Origin: Saccharina japonica
Taxonomy: Eukaryota; Sar; Phaeophyceae; Laminariales; Laminariaceae
Assembly (NCBI GenBank): GCA_008828725.1
Contig: MEHQ01002736.1
Location: 1 to 64,000, forward strand
Direction: 5' to 3'
DNA: 64,000 nucleotides
In this document: positions 58,001 through 64,000 of the stretch, piece by piece
Position numbering within the stretch: the first letter of the stretch is position 1
Layout: the number at the start of each line of letters is the position of its first letter
The notes under the pieces: generated by a model
Databases searched by the model: none
The model's input: only the letters and a program-made list of their open reading frames with translations
What the model was told of the DNA's origin: nothing
Position numbers and translations under genes: made by a program

Positions 58001-59745
58001 ATTCGTTGGCAGCACACTGGCGTGCGAAATAATCAAACTTAGCACACCTGTTTGATTGTTGCAATCACTGGGCATGTACAGCAGAAAAATGACATAGTCG
58101 AGTGAACAACAACCATCTTGCTTGGGAAAGAAAATTGCCTCTCCTACCAGCTTCCTTGAACAATATAACTGGTAAGGGAAACCATGGACTCTTCACTATG
58201 TACGACTTTATAGGTTGGAAAACAAGGCTCCGGGTGACCAATATCTACCGTAGTTCATATTTGGTTCCAACTGATAGAGTATGCAGAAATACCACCCACT
58301 CCCTAACGGATTACTCCGCTTCATTTCCAATGTTGACTCCTAAGGGGAATCAAGGAAAAATGCCGCCAAATGCGGCAGTAGGTTAGAGGCACTGGATGGT
58401 CTGTAGGAATGTTGTTGAAGAACACCCATCGGTTTAGGCTCGTCATCCTACTGGTTTAAACATTCATTTTCAGTTTCGGAATTCTGGAGTTTTCGTTTCT
58501 TGAACATAAATGCGACGACGGCCGAAACTACAAGAACGACCGTCTCATATCGTGGCGGTGGTGTGGCATCGTTTCTTGCGCGCAGGAGGTTGTCTTTAAC
58601 TATTGGCTGGCCTGGTGGGACCTCCGCAATAGTTCGTAAGTCATGATACGGCAAAGTAAATGTATCATGTAGCTTCGAGGGAGTTGTTGGTATAAGCCCA
58701 CGCTATTCTGTATATCCACTCAGCGGTGCAAACGTCAACATAAGCAGCGCAATTCTTGCACCACTCGCGAACTCCTCCGCTTGAGGCGAAAACACTAAAC
58801 TGCGGAGCAAATTTGAAACCAATTGCTTCGCATCGCGTCAACTCACCTTTCGCTACTTGATGAAATGACTACCACGGAGCACATTCATGTTTCGACGTCT
58901 TTGGTCGCGGCAGAACCGCGCGAGACTTGCACGCTATGGCTACTCGAACGGGTGCACGCCAGGCTGTGCGCACGGTGTGCCCATAGCTGGAACGCAAACA
59001 CTGGGTGTAGGAAGCAAGATTTGTCTTAGGCAATCACGAACGTTGTCCGGTCAACGTCAGAGAAACATCACCCATTGCCCGCCGGCAGGGTCTGAAACTC
59101 ACACTAGCACGGTCTTCAGCCTTCTGAACCCTCCGGTGAACGGCACGTTCACGAGCCCGCTAAGATTCGTCGTGAAGTCGTCGCACCCGGTGCCGCCGGT
59201 GACAATTTGGAACGAGGCAGTATTCTTGTTTGAAGAAATCACAAAGCTGAAAAAGAAAGCGTCGACTGCGAACGGGCGGGCCACGGGACAAGGTAACACA
59301 AATATCAGGTACATCATACCAGTAGTATTTGCAGCTTTCCCCCTCGGCAGTGCCACGTACCTGGTACAAAGCGTTTGTCGAAGGTATCAGATAACCAACA
59401 CCAGCACGAAACTAAATCAAATTGTTGATATGGAGCACTAGGTAGCGGGGGTGCACCACGGGACCCACCGGGCGGGGCCGTGAACAATGCGTTATAGAGT
59501 GCTTCAGTCACAACCGCGTCCCTCGCCCCATAACGTGCGCGTGATTGTCGTCAATATATCCTTCTAGTCACGCAGCCAATACCCAAGCAATCGCTGCAAG
59601 ACATATGCGTTTGTCTCTTGAGCCACGTACCGTTTTCCGTAACGTCCACGGTGTATCGCAGAAATTCTTTTTTAATGATGTCCTCGACCTTGTAGCCACC
59701 ACCGTCCAAGGCCTCAATGTCCACGGCTTCATCCGTTCGATACGC
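51911..59745 (-). CDS. Gene B: 5'-truncated CBM6 paralog, 6 exons
   Basis: Exons in transcript order are 59745-59631 (M2), 59265-59103 (C2), 57549-57321 (N1), 53388-53277 (M1), 52480-52318 (C1) and 52010-51911 (terminal, TAG). Joined, they give 293 codons plus the stop with no interruption, and all donors and acceptors match gene A in position and phase. The first module lacks its N exon, because the gene A equivalent (24,478-24,706) lies outside the duplicated block. No replacement CBM6 N exon, start codon or signal peptide was found between 59,745 and 64,000. It could be a truncated pseudogene with intact exons, or a gene using a new upstream exon. Probable role, if expressed: extracellular polysaccharide binding. 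Confidence 0.82.
52318..52480 (-). CDS. Gene B exon C1
   Basis: This is a 163-bp exon, phase 1 to 2, encoding A-F-N-F-T-F-R-V-A-A-P-K-K, G-S-F-R-I-V, D-A-C-D-D-Y and T-G-W-T. The acceptor is CCGCCGCAG and the donor is GT|GTGAGT. Confidence 0.92.
53277..53388 (-). CDS. Gene B exon M1
   Basis: This is a 112-bp exon, phase 0 to 1, encoding F-R-T-N-E-A-V-D-I-G and G-Y-F-V-G-W-I-A-D-G-E-Y-L-H-Y. It begins with Val where gene A has Ala. The acceptor is GAGCAG and the donor is GACG|GTGAGC. Confidence 0.92.
57321..57549 (-). CDS. Gene B exon N1
   Basis: This is a 229-bp exon, phase 2 to 0. It includes I-W-L-C-V-I-T-S-S-F-N-I-D-S-F, then I-S-I-P-G-L-I-Q-A-E and L-A-Y-Y-D-D-T-P-T-N-K-G-N. The first acidic residue of the usual I-E-A-E calcium-site motif is Gln (I-Q-A-E). 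The acceptor is TCCACAG and the donor is AAT|GTGAGC. Confidence 0.92.
59103..59265 (-). CDS. Gene B exon C2
   Basis: This is a 163-bp exon, phase 1 to 2, encoding F-F-F-S-F-V-I, G-T-G-C-D-D-F-T-T-N-L-S-G and F-T-G-G-F-R. The cleft Trp is Phe, as in gene A exon C2. The acceptor is TTCGCAG and the donor is GT|GTGAGT. Confidence 0.9.
59631..59745 (-). CDS. Gene B exon M2
   Basis: This is a 115-bp exon, phase 0 to 1, encoding A-Y-R-T-D-E-A-V-D-I-E-A and G-Y-K-V-E-D-I-I-K-K-E-F-L-R-Y. The acceptor is CTGCAG and the donor is AACG|GTACGT. The Gly of the G-Y-x-x-G motif is replaced (G-Y-K-V-E), which is unusual for a functional CBM6. Confidence 0.87.
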
Positions 59746-60939
59746 CTGCAGAGGTGGTAGACCCATGATTCACCGAATGTACGTATATATATGTCGTCGG
59801 AATCGGGGGACCTAAGTTTTTACACGTAGTGTCACATCGTTACTCCAGGCAACCTCCCTCATGCAAAGCCCTCAGCTCCTCGCTCCAATACTCGAACATG
59901 GCCACATCATGGTTTGACGCTGTGACAAGGAGCTGCGACAGACCAGGACATAGCCCAGTACGTTTACTCTTCGGAATGAAAAATTATCGAGGGACGATTA
60001 CCGCGCCAGTAGCTCGGCTGCTGGGTTGGGGGTCAACATGCTATTTATTCCACTTGAGGTAGCAGCGGGCTGCATTGAACTACTCGAATGGCTGATCGTT
60101 CACACACTACAGCGGGCGCTTAATAATAAGATTGCGTGTAACGTTTGGGTTAGCATTTGAGCCCTAAACGAGTTGAGTAAAATGTGCTACAAAACTGACG
60201 CCGTTATTCACAGACAAACTGCGTTTCGTCACCGCTCCGAGTACCAAAAAATCCTCCTCCGTATTGTTGCTGCCGCTAGACAACCTTTATCGCCCAATCA
60301 TACGCAGTAAGATATCGAAATAAAACCAACCACGTCAACTGCAGTAAATAAAACGACGACGCGTGCCACCGTATGTATCAAGATAACACCGTTTGTCCAC
60401 CTAAAACGTTCTGACTAACGGGGCTCCTTAACTGAGGAATTGTCACCCGGTGTCATATGTATAGATATACTAAGTATTTATATCTGTCCCAATTGTTTTG
60501 CACACTTATTTTCGATGTAATCTAGAACATGCGCCTATTCAGTTTTGCTCAGCGTGCATATCGTGTCACAAAACCGCTTTGGGTTAGGCATGAGCACCTC
60601 TAGGGAGACCCCCGAAACAAATGACGGCAAGTACTCCGAACACCTCAGACGTGACAGCAGTCTCAAACTTGATAACCTCGTACTTGCCACGGAGTAGTAC
60701 TAAAGGCAGATAACATCCCCGCACATGTTATGCCTGCGAACGCTCGCAATACCACGGGTACCCCTACGCTTGGAGCGCAACTCTGCACCTTCAAGCCGTG
60801 GATAAATGCAACATAGAACACTCACTGTATTCAGCAAGTTCAGTTTGTCTTGTAAGACCCTATCGCCGATTCAAGATCCGATGACCGATCCAATATTTAA
60901 GATAAGAACAATGGAAACTAATATTAGGAATCAGTAATC

Positions 60940-61430
60940 GATATGAAGAAATATCTGCAGTTTGTTGTCGTACAAATTATTCGGCATTATGGTTCAGATT
61001 ATTCGGCTGAGTACGTAAGTATCTCACATTCACAGTAGCAACTGGCATGGTTTGGTTGATTGCGCTTGTGGGAATACCAAGTGGATATCGCACAGAACGG
61101 TGCTGGTAGACTGGTAGAAATTGCGATCAGACAGGGGTGTTGCTTGCAGCTGGACAGCAGTCGCTCACTGGGCCAGGTATGTCGTGAGTTCTAGAGTTCA
61201 TCGCTAGGCGGCGAATGGGGGAATTGGTGAGAGCAAACCTCATTGTCAGCGGTGGTTGAAGCGTTTCATACGATGTGCAGGCAGCGAGCGCGAAAGCGCC
61301 GACACCATGCATCTGATCGACCGGTATGGTTTTACGTCCAGATACGGGTTGTTATGTATCTCCTCAATCACCGGCACTGGCTAGCCTAGAGCGTATGCGT
61401 TTGGAAATGGTTCGAGCAAGTTGTGCTGCT
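60940..61430 (+). repeat. Dispersed repeat R1, copy 3, at the duplication edge
   Basis: It starts with the complement of AACAACAAACTGCAGAT (about 60,945-60,965) and GAACCATAATGCCGAAT, which match the end of copy 1 near 5,500-5,547. It continues through GGAATACCAAGTGG and the CAGACAGGG block to about 61,430, matching copy 2. It begins within about 20 bp of the point where similarity between duplication copies A and B ends. Confidence 0.7.
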
Positions 61431-61780
61431 TGTGCACAAACAAAAAGAACGGGAATCGACACATATTCCACATCATGATCATTTTTTAAGGAAGTATCAG
61501 ATTGGTTTTTCTGCTGAAACAGCAGTACGTAAACGCCCAATTTAAACAGCTGTGTGCAGTGTCACTGGATAATCGTGTTGGTACCCCTCACGCAGTGGCG
61601 ATGCGGCGCAGATTACTTATACAAGGTACCAGCTATGCTCACATTGACCCCTGGCTAAAACGCATTATAAAAAATGGCATACGTCACGATAATACGAGTA
61701 ATGCTCAGTTAATCAGTGAGATCTCGGCCCGTACAGAAGCGGAGCAGGTACATGCATATATATATATGTAATGTCGAACT
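61430..61780. other. No gene recognised
   Basis: A plus frame of 89 aa at 61,502-61,771 ends in an AT dinucleotide run. It includes a passable coding-like stretch (A-M-R-R-R-L-L-I-Q-G-T-S) but no recognisable motif. Confidence 0.35.
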
Positions 61781-62530
61781 CGCGGCAAGACAATATAATA
61801 CAGCACAACTATTGCGATACATATAATGTGTCACAATGCACGAATGATTACCCTCGCCAACTGCTGGGTGAGATATACTCTTTACAGACAAAACGTACGT
61901 GAACGATAATGTAATTCGGCTTAATGAACGAGTGATTCCCTAAGCAGACTGCCCGGTGAGAGACACTCTTCACAGATAAAAAAAATACGTGCACGACAAA
62001 TATAACGTGGAAAGATGAACGAGTCATTCCCCACGCGGACTGCTGGGTGCGAGATAATCTCCACCGCCAAAAGCCCGATAACTATGAGGTGGCATAATAA
62101 ACACGTGATTCCCCAGGCGAGCTGCTGGGTCAGAGATCATCTTCACAGCCAATCGCACGTGCACGATAAATATAGTGTGGCACAATGTACGAGAGATTCC
62201 CCGTGAGGGCTGCTGGGTGAGAGATAATTTCCACGGTCAGTTGTACTTGCACGATACGTTTAATGTGGCATAATGGACGAGTGGTTCTCGCACGAACTGC
62301 AGAGTGAGACATAGCCTTCACAGTTTAACGTACGTGCACAGTAAAAATATTGTGGCATAATGGACAAGTGACTCCCTAGGCGGACTGCTGGGTGAGAGGT
62401 AATCTTCAAGGCGAAACGTGCGTGCACGATAAATATCATACAGCAGAATTCACGAGTGATTCCCACGCGGACTGCCGGGTGAGAGATACTCTTCGCAGCC
62501 AAACGCACGTGCACGCCAATTAGAATGTGG
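61780..62530 (+). repeat. Tandem array of ~87-bp units
   Basis: Each unit contains CGAGTGATTCCC, GACTGCTGGGTGAGAGATA, TTCACAGCCAAACGCACGTG and CACGATAAATATAATGTGGC in order. Starts lie near 61,850, 61,930, 62,026, 62,104, 62,190, 62,278, 62,363 and 62,455, with spacing of 78-96 bp, giving about eight to nine diverged copies. The minus-strand frame across it is repeat-derived. Confidence 0.85.
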
Positions 62531-63000
62531 CATGCTACGATGCCGCTGGGAAAAGCGAAACTGTACACACTTGCTGTTACCTCTAGCGTATTCACGATGG
62601 GGCGCAGATTGTTCTGAATTATCACATATGTTTTCGAGGCGTTGGGGGTAGAACAGCTGGCTGACATTGTTGTTACCCTTCGCGGTCGCGATTGAGCGCA
62701 GGAACAATTTATATTTGCAGTTGAGCTGTTCGAGACGCCTTGGCTGTGGATAGAACATGAATACTTACACTTATTTACAATTATGGCATAAAGAATGAAT
62801 GCCTCGTTATTGGCAGTGATATATCCTAGCAGTCAAAAACATCGGGGAGGGCTCGGGCGCAAATATGTGCAGATAGTCGACCGTGGTGGGAGATATCAAA
62901 CCACTGCTGGGTGAACCCTGGGCAACAATATTTCACACCCTGTCCAACTACAACTAACAACTACAACTAATAGTTGTGCGCGGCCGCAACTACTCAGTAC
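62530..63000. other. No gene recognised
   Basis: Unremarkable sequence between two tandem arrays. A CAACTACAACTA stretch near 62,945-62,968 leads into the next array. Confidence 0.45.
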
Positions 63001-63004
63001 TTGT

Positions 63005-63440
63005 CCCTAAACAACTTGTTGCACAAGTTTTTCAAACAGTAGTTGTCTACAGACAACTAGTTGCACAAGTTTTCCAAACAGAAGTTGTCTACAGAAAACG
63101 AGCTGCACAACATTTTCAAACAGTAGTTGTCTGCACACAATTAGTTGCACAACTTGTTCAAACAGTACTTGTCTGCAGACAATTAGTTGCACAACTTTTT
63201 CAAAGAGTTGTTGGCTACAGGCAACTAGTTGCACAACTGTTTCAAAGAAAAGTTGTCTGCAGACAACTAGTTGCACAATTTGTTTAAATAGTAGTTGTCT
63301 ACAGAAAACTTGTTGCACAACTTTTTCTAAGAGTAGTTGTCTGCAGAGAACTACTTGCACAACTTTTCCAAACAGTAGATGTCTAGGGACAACTAGTTGC
63401 ACGACTGTTCCAAACAGTAGTTGTCTACAGACAATTACAG
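63005..63440 (+). repeat. Minisatellite of 42-bp units, about 10 copies
   Basis: The unit contains AGTTGTCTACAGACAACTAG, TTGCACAACTTTTTC and AAACAGT. TTGCACAA occurs near 63,018, 63,062, 63,104 (variant), 63,146, 63,188, 63,230, 63,272, 63,313, 63,355 and 63,398. Because 42 is a multiple of three, long frames stay open on both strands (103 aa plus, 131 aa minus). No flanking exon evidence shows that it is translated. Confidence 0.9.
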
Positions 63441-63680
63441 TAGTTGCACATCTGGTTTTTGACAGTAGTAGTTGTAGTTGTACAGGGTGTGCTGTTTTTG
63501 GACGGTAACCTGGGCCTCATTCCTGAGGAGATCCCGAAGCTGGGCCATGACGTGGTGCACACAAAGATCCCTGAGGAGGTGTCGAACCCCATGGCGGGGC
63601 TGGCACAGCTCGACGGCGCGATTGGTCCGTTGGACCTCACCGACGAAGTGGAGCCGGAGGTTGCAACAGCAGACTTGTAG
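63435..63680 (+). CDS. Short GC-rich ORF fragment, unknown
   Basis: The plus frame runs out of the minisatellite and continues as L-D-G-N-L-G-L-I-P-E-E-I-P-K-L-G, then acidic and proline-containing residues, to TAG at 63,678-63,680. Codons from about 63,490 strongly favour G or C in third position, unlike the surrounding DNA, which suggests a real coding piece. It may be an exon or a gene fragment whose 5' end was replaced by the repeat. No domain is recognised, and opposing minus-strand frames exist. Confidence 0.35.
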
Positions 63681-63695
63681 AGTAATCCGGAGCAA

Positions 63696-63929
63696 TCCCA
63701 CGGTAGGGGTACCACTGTTTGGCTAAAACTTTTCTGACCGGCTGAGCTCCTCACGTTAGCAACCACCGGATGTTATTACTATTTTACTGGTGTTTTTTTT
63801 TTCGAACCACCGCATTGGAAGGTTTGGTCGGGTTGCGCGAACGAATGTTTCCGAAGTCATGTTTCGGGTGAGATGTTGAGCTCCTCATGTGAGGAGCTCA
63901 GAAAATTCCGCTACTCCCCTACCGTGGGA
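63696..63929. mobile_element. MITE with 14-bp perfect terminal inverted repeats
   Basis: This 234-bp element begins TCCCACGGTAGGGG and ends with its exact complement, CCCCTACCGTGGGA. The interior has GAGCTCCTCA and GAGGAGCTCAGAAAATT, the latter shared with MITE family 1, and the length is the same as copy 1 of that family. It is probably a related but distinct family. It starts 15 bp after the stop of the ORF fragment at 63,435-63,680. There is no coding capacity. Confidence 0.8.
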
Positions 63930-64000
63930 TGACTCTCCGCCGGAGGGGTGGTGCGTGATAGCGGCCTGGCCGAGTTGCGACTATGTCTTGCTATCGATAG

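Larger units (their letters stand above)
48864..60925. repeat. Segmental duplication, copy B
   Basis: Same orientation as copy A (10,990-23,810). Similarity starts at TCAATGGTAGGTGGAG and ends near AGATAAGAACAATGGAAACT at about 60,900-60,925. It carries gene B. Relative to copy A it lacks about 1 kb in the N1-M1 intron and has an M1-C1 intron about 325 bp longer (796 versus 470 bp). Confidence 0.9.

Noticed and set aside
62130..62667. Minus-strand frames of 63-135 aa
   Set aside because: They are produced by the ~87-bp tandem array and its flank.

Overview
This is nuclear DNA from a eukaryote. The main evidence is a spliced gene whose small exons (about 100-230 bp) carry GT...AG junctions with GTGAGT/GTAAGT-type donors and introns of 0.27-4.8 kb. 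Most of the rest is repeats, microsatellites and decayed mobile elements. No bacterial-style operons, rRNA, tRNA or CRISPR arrays were seen. The Ty1/copia-type gag relic, the CBM6 protein and the large introns would fit a stramenopile alga (brown-alga or diatom relative). That placement is inference with low to moderate confidence.

The main genes are two minus-strand copies of a protein made of tandem family 6 carbohydrate-binding modules (CBM6). Gene A has 13 recognisable exons between about 30,573 and 14,207 and encodes four CBM6 modules and a stop codon. Gene B has 6 exons between 59,745 and 51,911. It encodes a module lacking its first exon plus one complete module and the stop. Every module is split into the same three exons: N of 226/229 bp, M of 112/115 bp and C of 163 bp, with intron phases 0, 1 and 2. 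One triad is always a multiple of three, so the unit can be duplicated without breaking frame. Gene B lies in a 12-kb direct segmental duplication (about 48,864-60,925) of the 3' part of gene A (about 10,990-23,810). The duplication breakpoint removes the upstream exons of gene B and lies next to a dispersed repeat.

Layout: 1-5.5 kb holds dispersed repeats, GTG/CAC low-complexity DNA and hairpin-bearing repeat copies. 6.3-6.8 kb is AT-rich palindromic DNA. 7.0-9.05 kb is a ~215-bp satellite in a dimeric higher-order pattern with conserved hairpins. 11-31 kb holds gene A and duplication copy A, with two MITE copies in its introns. 33.6-37.7 kb holds a foldback-like element whose long inverted ends are made of ~41-bp repeats, with a MITE nested in one end. 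39-46.5 kb holds tandem and nested dispersed repeats and a copia-type gag relic (41.6-42.9 kb). 48.9-60.9 kb is duplication copy B with gene B. 61-64 kb holds an ~87-bp array, a 42-bp array, a short GC-rich ORF fragment and a second MITE type.

Function: the CBM6 proteins are probably secreted or cell-surface polysaccharide-binding proteins. No catalytic domain and no signal-peptide exon could be identified, so the 5' end of gene A is unresolved. All exon coordinates were read by eye from splice sites and domain homology and have not been tested with transcripts.
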